Positions 34,094-42,724 of a stretch of DNA of 64,000 nucleotides are shown here, one piece after another; within the stretch, counting starts at the first letter, position 1, and every line of letters begins with the position of its first letter. The DNA is from Cryobacterium sp. CG_9.6. GTDB taxonomy: Bacteria; Actinomycetota; Actinomycetes; Actinomycetales; Microbacteriaceae. A program made the position numbers and the translations under genes. The stretch lies in the NCBI RefSeq assembly GCF_029893365.1, contig NZ_JARXUZ010000001.1, positions 1,116,001 to 1,180,000 on the forward strand, written 5' to 3'. A model generated the notes under the pieces. The model was not told the DNA's origin, searched no databases, and saw nothing but the letters and a program-made list of their open reading frames with translations.

Positions 34094-34582
34094 ATGACCC
34101 TCACTCCGACCTACGATCCGCTCCTGCACCTCGAAGCCGAGTTTGACCTCGAACTCCACGAGCAGGTCTCCGTCACGCCGCGCGAGCCGGAGCTGTGGTG
34201 GGAGGGGTGGGAGACTCAGCCGCGGCTGCCTGTGTGGTCTGTTGCTTTTGCCATGGATCTTTTTGCGTGCATCGACGAGCCGAGCGGATTTCCTTTCGTG
34301 GTGATCGGTGATGCTCGCGGACCCAGGTGGATGCAGGCTTGGGGTTCTGCGGCCGGGCTCATGGTTGAGCTTGGCGGCGCCGCGGCTGACAGCAATGCCA
34401 TGGGGGTGATGGGCCGGCCGGGTGGTGGCCGTAGCTATGTGAGTCTCATCGGCACCGAACATAATGTCGAGTTGCGCGAACATCAGGTTTTGCTGGTAGC
34501 TGATGCTCAGGCCATATTCAGTGCCTACATACTCGGTGGGGTATTTCCAGAAGGCTATGAGCTGGAATTTGTGACCTACTAG
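34094..34582 (+). CDS. Unknown island protein, intact paralogue of the 4657 gene
   Basis: A 162-residue protein starting MTLTPTYDPLLHLEAEFDLE, with shared blocks VWSVAFAMDLFACID, GFPFVVIGDARGPRWMQ, MGVMGRPGGG and a final FPEGYELEFVTY. It provides the full-length template that shows the 4657 copy to be cut short by a TAA. It is probably leaderless. A terminator follows at 34598. Function unknown. Presence of two copies in one island under the same element suggests a role tied to the element. Confidence 0.7.
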   Translation: MTLTPTYDPLLHLEAEFDLELHEQVSVTPREPELWWEGWETQPRLPVWSVAFAMDLFACIDEPSGFPFVVIGDARGPRWMQAWGSAAGLMVELGGAAADSNAMGVMGRPGGGRSYVSLIGTEHNVELREHQVLLVADAQAIFSAYILGGVFPEGYELEFVTY

Positions 34583-34597
34583 GCTGCACCATTACCG

Positions 34598-34645
34598 CCG
34601 CCACACTCTTAGGATCAATCCTGGGGAACGCGTGGCGGTTTCTTT
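34598..34645 (+). terminator. Probable terminator after the 34,094 gene
   Basis: CCGCCAC (34598-34604) pairs with GTGGCGG (34632-34638), with an inner GGATC/GATCC-like stem, followed by TTTCTTT. Confidence 0.65.
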
Positions 34646-34663
34646 ATGCCCGAAGGGATCTAG

Positions 34664-34873
34664 TTGCGCCAAAATATCGAACGTGCTAGGGCGGTGGGTG
34701 CCGCAGGTGCGCTCAGGATCGTTTCTGAGCAACAGATCATCTTCATAACAGATGGTAGCGGGTCGCCGAGCTTAGTGAGTTACTCACCGCATGGTCACGC
34801 GAATGCCCCATTCAAAGCGGGGGCTCACCGGGACACTGGTTCCATATTTGATACGGCGAAGGCAGCTAAATAG
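34664..34873 (+). CDS. Possible small protein near the island end
   Basis: A 69-residue frame from TTG with AAGGG about 7 nt upstream. The sequence (RARAVGAAGALRIVSEQQII) has no recognised motif. It could be a remnant of a larger gene lost at the island edge. Low support. Confidence 0.25.
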   Translation: MRQNIERARAVGAAGALRIVSEQQIIFITDGSGSPSLVSYSPHGHANAPFKAGAHRDTGSIFDTAKAAK

Positions 34874-34920
34874 CTGGTGAAACTGTAAATCGGGACGTTC
34901 CGGGACACTCACGAAAAAGG

Positions 34921-34967
34921 GACTCTAGCACAGTGGGTTCCCGGTTCAAGTCCGGGGGGGTGCACCA
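34921..34967 (+). other. 3' half of a tRNA gene: right attachment site of the island
   Basis: From the 3' end I read ACCA, acceptor strand GGGGTGC, and a T-arm CCCGG-TTCAAGT-CCGGG with perfect pairing, then variable loop GGGTT. Upstream of CAGT the sequence no longer folds as an anticodon arm, so only the 3' half is present. The acceptor strand implies a tRNA beginning GCACCCC, perhaps a lysine tRNA. Integrases commonly cross over in the anticodon loop and leave such a remnant. Gene style changes here from mobile to chromosomal. Confidence 0.75.
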
Positions 34968-35034
34968 AATAGGTCTTATGGCCAAGGATCCAGTCTTCGA
35001 TTTCCTGACGTGAACCCACGTCAAAGTAATGAAT

Positions 35035-35292
35035 TCATCGGTTACTCACCGAGGGCATCATGGCCGCGCTCGACTCGGTACTTTGCGGCGGACTCGGGGC
35101 TGACTTCTTTCTCCAGAGGCGTTCCCCATATGCGGCGAAGTGCATGCGGGTAATTTGCTCTAGGTCTTCGAGGTCATCCTGCTCGCGAATCTGTCGCCAG
35201 CTGCGCCAGAGGTTCGCCGGCGACTGATCTCCGCGGTCGTCACCGTAACGCGAGCTGGCTGCCGCCGTCGCCCACCCGCTGGGCCGGTTCAA
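35035..35292 (-). pseudogene. Decayed, frameshifted gene remnant
   Basis: On the minus strand, one frame reads sensibly first (ANLWRSWRQIREQDDLEDLE). A second frame takes over for the end (YPHALRRIWGTPLEKEVSPE ... RVERGHDALGE, stop). The switch needs a frameshift near 35140. No start with a ribosome binding site is seen, so this is probably the tail of a lost gene at the island boundary. Confidence 0.35.
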
Positions 35293-35717
35293 GGAACCGA
35301 CTGTGACTCTTCACGCTGGCGCGTGGCGCGAACATCGGACGACACGGTCTGCGAGACGCACAGAATATTGCCCTCCGAGTCTGTGAACCACGCCGCACGT
35401 TCATCGTTCATCGTCGCGATGCCATCTTCGGTTTTCAATCCGGGAAAATCGTATTCCTGGAACGTGACGCCACGACCGCGCAGGACCGCGACCTCAGCGT
35501 CGATGTCGTCGGCGACGAATCCGATCGCGGTGTTGGCCGCGGTGCCAGCATTATCGGTTTCATAGATCAGTATTACGGCGCCATTTGGGGTGTGGTACCG
35601 CAGCCCCTCTGCGCGCTCCTCATCGGGCTCCATGCCGAGCACTTCCTTGTAGAAGCGCCGCGCACGGGCCAGATCACGCGCGGGAAGTACCGAATAGGTT
35701 TCTAATTGGCTTAACAT
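35289..35717 (-). CDS. VOC-family (glyoxalase/bleomycin-resistance fold) protein
   Basis: A 142-residue protein. The ATG at 35717 (MLSQLETYSVLPARDLARAR) has GGGAAAG just upstream. The paired beta-alpha-beta-beta-beta modules of the family are visible: VLPARDLARARRFYKEVLGM at the start, and FVADDIDAEVAVLRGRGV with AAWFTDSEGNILCVSQ later. Members are metal-dependent isomerases, dioxygenases or drug-binding proteins. The substrate cannot be told. It is the first chromosomal-type gene after the island. Confidence 0.85.
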   Translation of the reverse strand: MLSQLETYSVLPARDLARARRFYKEVLGMEPDEERAEGLRYHTPNGAVILIYETDNAGTAANTAIGFVADDIDAEVAVLRGRGVTFQEYDFPGLKTEDGIATMNDERAAWFTDSEGNILCVSQTVSSDVRATRQREESQSVP

Positions 35718-35901
35718 GAGCTTTCCCTTTCTGCACCCAATGTGCATTTTTCAAGAAGTACTTTACTCCTCTCCCTCGGCCGCGGCGAGGTGCGAGGTGC
35801 AAGTTGCGAGATGCGTCAATGGCAGAGGGCCGGCGGGTCTTCAGCTATGGCGACGAAGATTTCTCGATAGTGAAGTTCAACCGCTGGCTGTCTGGGCCCC
35901 G

Positions 35902-35940
35902 GCCCGATCGGCGTGAAAACGCGGTTCGGGCTTTTGCTTT
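35902..35940 (+). terminator. Terminator-like hairpin
   Basis: GCCCGA...TCGGGC with an inner CG-rich stem, followed by TTTTGCTTTT. It lies just upstream of the permease gene. A short frame before it (from about 35820, MAEGRRVFSYGDEDFSIVKF) may be the tail of a lost gene whose terminator this was. Confidence 0.55.
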
Positions 35941-35985
35941 TCCTCTGAGCTCACTCCGGCGCCGGTCACGAGGGGACTCCGTGAG

Positions 35986-37491
35986 ATGAGAGACTCAGAT
36001 AAAACCAGCACCGGGCGTGCATCAGTGTTGACGCAGGTCGAAACAAACGAGGATTTCATTAATATCAAGCAGCACCACACGCCGTCACTGCTCAAAGTTC
36101 TCGGAAATAGAGATGCCCTTGCCCTCGGTTTTGGGGCCATGATCGGCTTCGGCTGGGTTGTGCTCACCGGCGGATGGATCAACGACGCCGGCACGATGGG
36201 TGCCGTCACGGCCATGATCGCCGGCGGCATCATCATGGGCATCGTCGGCCTCACCTATGCGGAATTGACCGCCGCCATGCCCAAAGCGGGCGGTGAACAC
36301 AACTTTCTGCTGCGGGCCATGGGGCCGCGCTGGTCGTTCGTGGGATCGTGGGCGATCACCGGTGGCTACGTCACGATCGTGGCGTTCGAGGCGGTTGCCC
36401 TGCCGCGCACGGCCGGGTATCTCTTTCCCAACCTGAGCCAGATTCCACTCTGGCAAATAGCTGGTGAGCAGGTGTATTTAACCTGGGCCTTGGTCGGAGC
36501 TATCGCGGCTGTGGTGATCACGGGAATCAATATCCGTGGGGTGAAGCTGGCCGGGGTTGTGCAGACCTTCGTCGTACTCTTTCTGCTCATCATTGGAGCC
36601 ATGCTCGTATTTGGGGCCTTCACCGGCGGTTCGACGGTCAATATGCAGCCGTTCTTCACCGGAGGCATGGGCGGCTTCTTCGCCGTTCTGGTGGTCGTGC
36701 CGTTCCTGTTTGTGGGCTTCGACGTTATTCCTCAGTCCGCCGAAGAGGTCAACGTGGCACCGCGCCAGATCGGCAAGCTGGTTGTTATCGCTGTGGTTCT
36801 GGCCACCATCTGGTACGTCATGATCGTGCTCACCACGTCGTCGTCCATGTCCGCTGCGGCCATCGGGCAGGCCGATATCGCCACAGCGGATGCCATGGGT
36901 GCCCTCTTCGGTAGTGATGTCATGGCCAAGGTGCTTATTGCCGGTGGCATTGCGGGAATTCTCACCTCATGGAACTCACTGCTACTCGGTGCCTCGCGTC
37001 TCATGTACTCGATGGCGCGTTCCGGCATGCTGCCGGCCTGGTTTGGCACGCTGCACCCCACGTTCCGTACTCCCATCAATGCGCTCTATTTCATCGGCGC
37101 ACTGTCTTTCCTTGCCCCGTTCTTCGGCACGCAGATGCTGGGCTGGCTCGTGGATTCCGGTGCCCCGAGCATCGTCATTGCCTACATCTTGGTGGCCGTC
37201 GCATTTCTGGTGCTTCGCCGTCGGGAGCCCACAATGGACCGCCCCCTGCGCATCGGCGGCACGGGCAACGGTGGAATCGTCATCGGTGTCGCGGCAGCCT
37301 CTCTCTGCCTCGCCCTGCTCAGCCTCTACCTGCCCGGCATGCCGGCTGGCCTGTCACTCGAGCCCTGGGTCTTGTTTGGTCTGTGGTGGGTTGGTGGCCT
37401 CTTCTTCTACCTGCGCATCCCGGCGGGCATCAAGCCCGGCCACGATTCCGAGGAGCGCCTGCTCGAGAGCCTCGCCGCGCGTCGCTCGTAG
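35986..37491 (+). CDS. APC-superfamily amino acid permease
   Basis: A 501-residue protein with about 12 hydrophobic segments. The first begins at LALGFGAMIGFGWVVLTGGW, the GxG-I-G-type helix 1 that binds substrate backbone in APC transporters. The N-terminal 35 residues are cytoplasmic. It should import an amino acid or polyamine by proton or sodium symport, specificity unknown. A clear terminator follows the stop. Confidence 0.88.
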   Translation: MRDSDKTSTGRASVLTQVETNEDFINIKQHHTPSLLKVLGNRDALALGFGAMIGFGWVVLTGGWINDAGTMGAVTAMIAGGIIMGIVGLTYAELTAAMPKAGGEHNFLLRAMGPRWSFVGSWAITGGYVTIVAFEAVALPRTAGYLFPNLSQIPLWQIAGEQVYLTWALVGAIAAVVITGINIRGVKLAGVVQTFVVLFLLIIGAMLVFGAFTGGSTVNMQPFFTGGMGGFFAVLVVVPFLFVGFDVIPQSAEEVNVAPRQIGKLVVIAVVLATIWYVMIVLTTSSSMSAAAIGQADIATADAMGALFGSDVMAKVLIAGGIAGILTSWNSLLLGASRLMYSMARSGMLPAWFGTLHPTFRTPINALYFIGALSFLAPFFGTQMLGWLVDSGAPSIVIAYILVAVAFLVLRRREPTMDRPLRIGGTGNGGIVIGVAAASLCLALLSLYLPGMPAGLSLEPWVLFGLWWVGGLFFYLRIPAGIKPGHDSEERLLESLAARRS

Positions 37492-37500
37492 CCTCTTTAA

Positions 37501-37538
37501 GGCCCGATCAGCGTGCAAACGCGGTTCGGGCCTTTTTT
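37501..37538 (+). terminator. Rho-independent terminator after the permease gene
   Basis: GGCCCGA...TCGGGCC with a further CGT/ACG pairing inside and TTTTTT directly after. Confidence 0.85.
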
Positions 37539-38278
37539 GTGGGCTGAGACCGTGGCTTGTTACTCGTTTGTGCTCCGCAGTCGTGTAGTTTGTAGCTTGA
37601 ACCCGGGGGCAAACATGAACACGCGCAGACGCCGGGTTATCGCTGTATCTCAGCCACGAAAAATGGGCTGGTTGATCGGGGCCATGTGGGCCTTTCTCGT
37701 CGCCTACACGGTCGTTCTTCTTCTTCCAGATCAGGCCTCCGCCCGTGCGGCGGAAGGTTGGCTGTACACGATCACGGATTGGCTACCCGTTGCAGTGTGC
37801 GGCGTGGCTGTATTCCGAACCCGAGGACGACACCTCGCTGTTCTCCTGGCCACGGCAGCCGTCACATCTTTTGCGTTGGGTGACTCCTACTACCTGCTCG
37901 CCATGACAGCAGGTGGAGAGCTGCCATTCCCCTCGGCAGCCGATGCGGGCTACCTTTTGTTCTATGTGCTGATCGTTGCGGCTGTTGTCACGGTTATTTA
38001 CCGGGAGATCCGCACGCTGGCACGGCACGTTCTGCTGGACGGGTGGGTTGGCGCTTTCGGTGCAGCCACGTTCTTGGCGGTGGTGCTGAACCCCACCCTG
38101 AACTCGGCCATCGGGGAACCAATATCGCTCGGCACAGCCATCAGCGTCGCCTATCCTCTGTTCGACCTCATACTTGTTGCTATTGTGGCCGGCCTCGCGA
38201 CGGTTCTGGGAGTTCGTCTCGGGCGTGGCTGGGCTCCGCTTGTTGGCGCCTTCGTGGCTTTTGCGGCCGCAGACGTTA

Positions 38279-39219
38279 GGGCGTGTCTCTTAATGCTGCC
38301 GGGCCTGTCTGACAGACTTAATCCATGTCTCGTGCTGCCGTGTTGTCTGACAGTGAGTGGGCTCGCCTCGAGCCGTTGATGCCGTCGTCGAAGAATTGCC
38401 CGGGTCGTCCATTCCAAGACCACCGCCGCATTCTGGAAGGCATCATCTATCGGTATCGGGCGGGAATTCCCTGGCGAGATCTGCCGGAATCGTTCGGTCC
38501 GTGGCAGACCGTCTGGAAACGCCACCGACGTTTCAGTGGCGACGGTACGTGGGACGCCATTATGACCCGGCTACTCTCGCAGGCTGACGCTGCTGGACTG
38601 ATTGATTGGGAGGTGTCCGTGGACTCCACGGTCAACCGCGCCCACCAGCACGGCACCAATCTCCCGCGCACCACAGGGGGAACTTCAGAACTACACGAAT
38701 CTGCTCACCGAGCCTGCTGACCACGCAATTGGCCGGTCACGCGGCGGATTGACGACGAAGATTCACGCGTTGTGCGACGCGAATCTTCGACCGTTGGTAA
38801 TTCTGCTGGGACCGGGGCAGGGCGGTGACTCACCGATGTTCCCCGAAGTCTTAGGGAGCCTGCGAGTGCCTCGGCTCGCCGGGGGTCGGCCCCGCACGAC
38901 GCCGGATCGAGCGATGGGTGACAAAGCGTATTCGTCCAAAGCCAATCGGAAGATGCTCCGGGACCGCGGCATTCAAGCCGTGATCCCGGAACGATCGAAC
39001 CAGGTCGCCAACCGGAAACGACGTGGCCAAGCCGGCGGCCGCCCTCCCACTTTTGACAAGGTGTCCTACAAACGCCGCAACGTCATCGAGCGGTGTTTCG
39101 AGGCACTCAAGCAGTGGCGTGGCATCGCCACCCGCTACGACAAGCTCGCCCTCACCTACCGCGGCGGGGTTGTCCTTAGAGCCATAATCATCTGGGCCAA
39201 GGCGTTGGGAGACACGCCC
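38279..39219 (+). mobile_element. IS5-family insertion sequence, copy 2 (941 bp)
   Basis: Same 11-bp ends as copy 1 (GGGCGTGTCTC at 38279-38289, GAGACACGCCC at 39209-39219) and the same length, with TA at 38277-38278 and 39220-39221. It interrupts the GGDEF-EAL gene. Both transposase frames encode the same proteins as copy 1. Confidence 0.95.
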
Positions 39220-39222
39220 TAG
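38325..39222 (+). CDS. IS5-family transposase, copy 2 (two frames, frameshift expected)
   Basis: The first frame (38325-38720, 131 residues) and second frame (38602-39222) are identical in translation to copy 1. The catalytic Asp-Asp-Glu residues lie in VDSTV, MGDKAYSSKA and RRNVIERCFEAL. The stop TAG again uses the TA of the target duplication plus one host base. It is complete and likely still functional. Confidence 0.9.
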
Positions 39223-40891
39223 CTACGCCCTGCTGATAACGCCCGGCTACTGGTCAGATGGCACGCTGCTGGAGACCGTGTGGTCGCTCGGACTCGCCCT
39301 CATAGCGATGTGGGTTTATGGAATGGGCCGCCAAACACAGCGCCCTGTGGTCGGAGCCGTAGCCACGGGCGCACTCACGGTGTTGATCTCATCGATGTTT
39401 GCGGCTTTGGGAACCCTCTTCCTGGCTATTTACTCGCAGGTATCGATGCTGGCCGTCGTTTTGGCGGGTGTCACACTGGTCATCGCCGGTGTTCGCACCC
39501 AACTAGCGTTCCGGCGACTCGTGAAGCTGGCTGACATACGTCACATCGCTCATACCGACGACCTCACCGGATTGCCCAACCGACGAGCGCTCTACGCCGA
39601 TGTTCCCGCGCGGCTCGTAAAGCGCGTAAACGGTCCGAGCGCGCTGCTGCTGCTCGACCTCGACGGGTTCAAGGAGGTCAATGACAGCCTCGGTCACGAT
39701 GCGGGCGACCTGCTCCTCATTGAGGTGGGAGCTCGTTTGGCGGCGAACCTGCGCGACGAAGACCTGCTCACGAGGCTCGGCGGCGACGAATTCGCCATCT
39801 TCCTGAACGATGCTGACCGTGACGATGCCATCGCCGTGGCTGTGAAATTACGCGCGGCCCTGGCCCAATCCTTCCCAGTAGAGGGAATATCGCTGCATTC
39901 CAGCGCCAGTGTGGGTATTGCCGTTTTCCCCGAGCAGGGACACGATTTGAAGGCTCTCATGCGCAGGGCTGACATGGCCATGTACCGCGCCAAAGCATCG
40001 CGGAGCGGCCACCACGTGTTCGTTGCGGAAGACGACAGTCATGGCGAAGACCGGCTCCGGTCGTTGGAGGAGCTGCATGTTGCCATTGCCAACGACCAGC
40101 TTCTGCTGCATTATCAACCGAAGATCAGCATGGTCACCAATGAGGTCCATGGTGTTGAGGCACTCGTTCGATGGAAACATCCCGTGCGCGGCCTGCTCTA
40201 TCCGGTGTCGTTCCTCGCCCTGGCCGAAGAGGCGGGACTCATGGGGAAGCTCACCGACGTGGTGCTCCGGCTCGCGCTTGATCAGGCAGTTGTGTGGCAG
40301 CAGCGGGGCCTCTTCCTGACCGTTGCCGTGAACCTCTCGGCCAGTTCACTGGTTGACCTTGACCTGCCGGAACGGGTGGGCGCGATGATTGCGGCCCGAG
40401 GACTGGCATCCTCTACCCTCATGGTGGAGATCACCGAAGATTTCTTGATGTCTGATCGTGCCCGGGCCAAAGACATTTTGACCAGATTGCGGGCCGGCGG
40501 GGTTCGTGTGTCCGTCGACGACTTTGGCACCGGCTACAGCTCGCTGGCCTATCTTCGTGAACTTCCACTCGACGAACTCAAGCTCGACCGATCGTTTGTT
40601 TTACCCATGCTCGAGGATTCCCGTGCCTCCGCGCTGGTTGCGTCCACCATCGAGCTTGCTCACAGTCTTGGGCTCACCATGGTGGCCGAGGGCGTGGAAA
40701 ACGCCAAGGCCTTCGAAGAACTGGCTCGATTCGGCTGCGATCAGGCCCAGGGTTTCCATATGTCGAAGCCCGTGCCGGCTGAGCAGCTCGACCTCTGGCT
40801 CCGTCAGCGGGGGGCAGATGTGCTGGCTGAGTAACCAGCTCGGTCCGTCCGCGGGTCGTTGCCCGGGACATCCGCTCGAGAATGGCACAGT

Positions 40892-41617
40892 GTGAATGAT
40901 GTCGATTCCAGCGCGGTGAACTCGACGCCCATCGTGATGCGGGGGCGGGTGGGCACCACGGCGCAGCAGGACATTGACGAGACGCTTCGGCTGCTGCGCG
41001 AGATGCAGGTGAGCCCGCGCCCCGTGGCGACGCTGCGGGCGTATGCGCCGCTTCCCACCGTGGCGTTCAGCAGGCGCGAGTCACTTCTGCCCGGATTCGC
41101 TGAGGCCGAGATCTGCGCGCGGAATCACGGATATGCACCCGTGATTCGCCTCGCCGGCGGCCGAGCCGTGGCCTATGACACCGCCTGTGTCGTCATCGAC
41201 CTGCTCACGCCGGCGAGCGCTCGTCTCGAACACACCCGAGCATTCGAAGTTGCCGCGGCCTGTTTTCGAGACACCCTGCGCGACCTGGGAGTGGATGCCC
41301 GCGTGGGCGCCGTTCCGGGCGAATACTGTGCCGGAGATCACAGCGTCAACGCCCGCGGCACGGTGAAGCTGGTGGGAATCGCGCAGCGCGTGGTGCGCGG
41401 GGCACGACTCGTGACGGCATCCATCGTGCTGGATCAGGCCGAACCACTGCGCGAGGTTGTCAACGACGTCTACGCAATTATGGGTTTGGACTGGGACCCG
41501 GCCACCTTTGGATCCGTCGCCGCCGAGGGTGTGCCCGGGTCGGTCGCCGCACTGACCGATGCCCTCGTGCAGGGCTTAGCGACCGTGCATACGGACTGGG
41601 CGCTGCCGCTCGACTGA
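40892..41617 (+). CDS. Lipoate-protein ligase / octanoyltransferase family protein
   Basis: About 241 residues from GTG 40892; the exact start is uncertain because no ribosome binding site is visible. The family's RLAGGRAVAYDTACVV block (GG-x-AV-x-D/H pattern) and a VKLVGIAQRVVRGARLVTAS segment, with the conserved Lys and GxAQR, identify the BPL/LplA/LipB fold. It should attach lipoyl or octanoyl groups to carrier domains. It is a stand-alone gene, convergent with the LacI regulator. Confidence 0.8.
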   Translation: MNDVDSSAVNSTPIVMRGRVGTTAQQDIDETLRLLREMQVSPRPVATLRAYAPLPTVAFSRRESLLPGFAEAEICARNHGYAPVIRLAGGRAVAYDTACVVIDLLTPASARLEHTRAFEVAAACFRDTLRDLGVDARVGAVPGEYCAGDHSVNARGTVKLVGIAQRVVRGARLVTASIVLDQAEPLREVVNDVYAIMGLDWDPATFGSVAAEGVPGSVAALTDALVQGLATVHTDWALPLD

Positions 41618-41659
41618 GCGCCCTGGCAGCGGATGCCTACGCACGCGTGACCCGTGCGC

Positions 41660-42724
41660 TTAGGCGGAGTCCCGCAGCACCAAACGCGTGGGCATGATGG
41701 TGCGGTGTGGGAGGCCGTCCTGCCCGGCGAGCCGGCGGAGCAAAATGTCCGCCATGGCAAAGCCCATGTCTTCTGAGGGCTGGCTCACCGTGGTCATCTG
41801 AACGGCGCCGGAGGTGGCGGCCGGGCTGTCGTCGAACGAGACAACGGCAATATCGCCGGGCACCGACCGTGCGAGTTGCCGCAGCACATCCAGAGCACCG
41901 GTGGCCATCAGATCGCTGGCCACAAAGAGTCCGTCAAGGTCGGGGCACCGCTCCAGCAGCCTCCGGGTGGCTGCGGCGGCACCGGCGGCCGTGAAATCGG
42001 CGTGCTCCACGGCATCCGTTGGAAGGTGGGCACGCTCAAGAGTGCGAAGAAAGCCGCTCAGTCTGTCGATAGCGGCGGGCATGTCGGCCGGGCCGGTGAT
42101 CGAGCCGATGCGGCGTCGCCCGATGTCGATCAGGTGCTGGGTGCCCGTTTCGGCACCGGCGGCGTTGTCCACGTCGACGAAGTAGGTGTTCTCGTCGCTC
42201 GCTGGCTGACCACCGAAGACAACCGGCATGGTGGTCTCGAGCTCGGCCACGAACTCGTCGCCGGTGTGGTGCGAGATGACGAGGGCCCCGTCCACGATGC
42301 CCGAGCGCAGGTAGCGCATGGTCTTGTGACGGGGGTCGCTCGATGCCACGAGCAGGTTGAGCGTGTAGTCGCTCTCCTCGAGGCGTCGGGTAATGCCCTG
42401 CACGATGGCGGCGAAGTACGGGTCGCCGAAGAAGCGCGTCATGTCTTCGGGCACCACGAGCGCCACGGCGTGGGTCTGCTGGCTGGCGAGGGAGCGCGCC
42501 GCCCGATTCGGGACGTAGTTCAGCTGCGCGATAGCCGCCTGAACGCCCTCGATGATGTGCGGACGAACCTTGGGCGACCCATTCACCACACGGCTCACCG
42601 TGGCACGGGAAACCCCGGCCACCTCGGCCACCATCTCCAGGGTGGGCTGCGCAGGACGGGTCTGGCGCACACCTATGTTCATCTCGTCATTATATTCCGC
42701 ACTCGCTGCTGGAGATTTAGCCAC
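41660..42724 (-). CDS. LacI-family transcriptional regulator
   Basis: A 354-residue protein from GTG 42724, or 340 from ATG 42682 (MNIGVRQTRPAQPTLEM). The N-terminal helix-turn-helix is TLEMVAEVAGVSRATVSRVV, followed by a hinge and a periplasmic-binding-type sensor domain. It is the last gene of a sugar-uptake operon and overlaps the glucosidase gene by 8 bp. The likely targets are the two palindromes at 47,477 and 47,533, giving negative autoregulation relieved by a glucoside. Confidence 0.92.
   Translation of the reverse strand: MAKSPAASAEYNDEMNIGVRQTRPAQPTLEMVAEVAGVSRATVSRVVNGSPKVRPHIIEGVQAAIAQLNYVPNRAARSLASQQTHAVALVVPEDMTRFFGDPYFAAIVQGITRRLEESDYTLNLLVASSDPRHKTMRYLRSGIVDGALVISHHTGDEFVAELETTMPVVFGGQPASDENTYFVDVDNAAGAETGTQHLIDIGRRRIGSITGPADMPAAIDRLSGFLRTLERAHLPTDAVEHADFTAAGAAAATRRLLERCPDLDGLFVASDLMATGALDVLRQLARSVPGDIAVVSFDDSPAATSGAVQMTTVSQPSEDMGFAMADILLRRLAGQDGLPHRTIMPTRLVLRDSA

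Larger units (their letters stand above)
37615..40834 (+). pseudogene. Membrane GGDEF-EAL protein (diguanylate cyclase/phosphodiesterase) interrupted by an IS
   Basis: ATG 37615 (MNTRRRRVIAVSQPRKMGW) opens a membrane domain of several helices. IS5 copy 2 breaks it after residue 221. The remainder continues from 39,222 with more helices, a GGDEF domain (LGGDEFAIF), an EAL domain (EALVRW) and DDFGTGYSSL. Removing the IS and one TA joins 664 + 1613 bp = 759 codons in frame, so the ancestral protein had 758 residues. The 3' part could still be expressed from the GTG at 39278, which retains both catalytic domains. Confidence 0.9.

Noticed and set aside
34918..34967. Complete tRNA with a CTA (amber-reading) anticodon
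   Set aside because: The bases in the anticodon-loop position read CTCTAGC, but the flanking sequence does not form an anticodon stem and no D-arm or 5' acceptor strand is present; only the 3' half is real.
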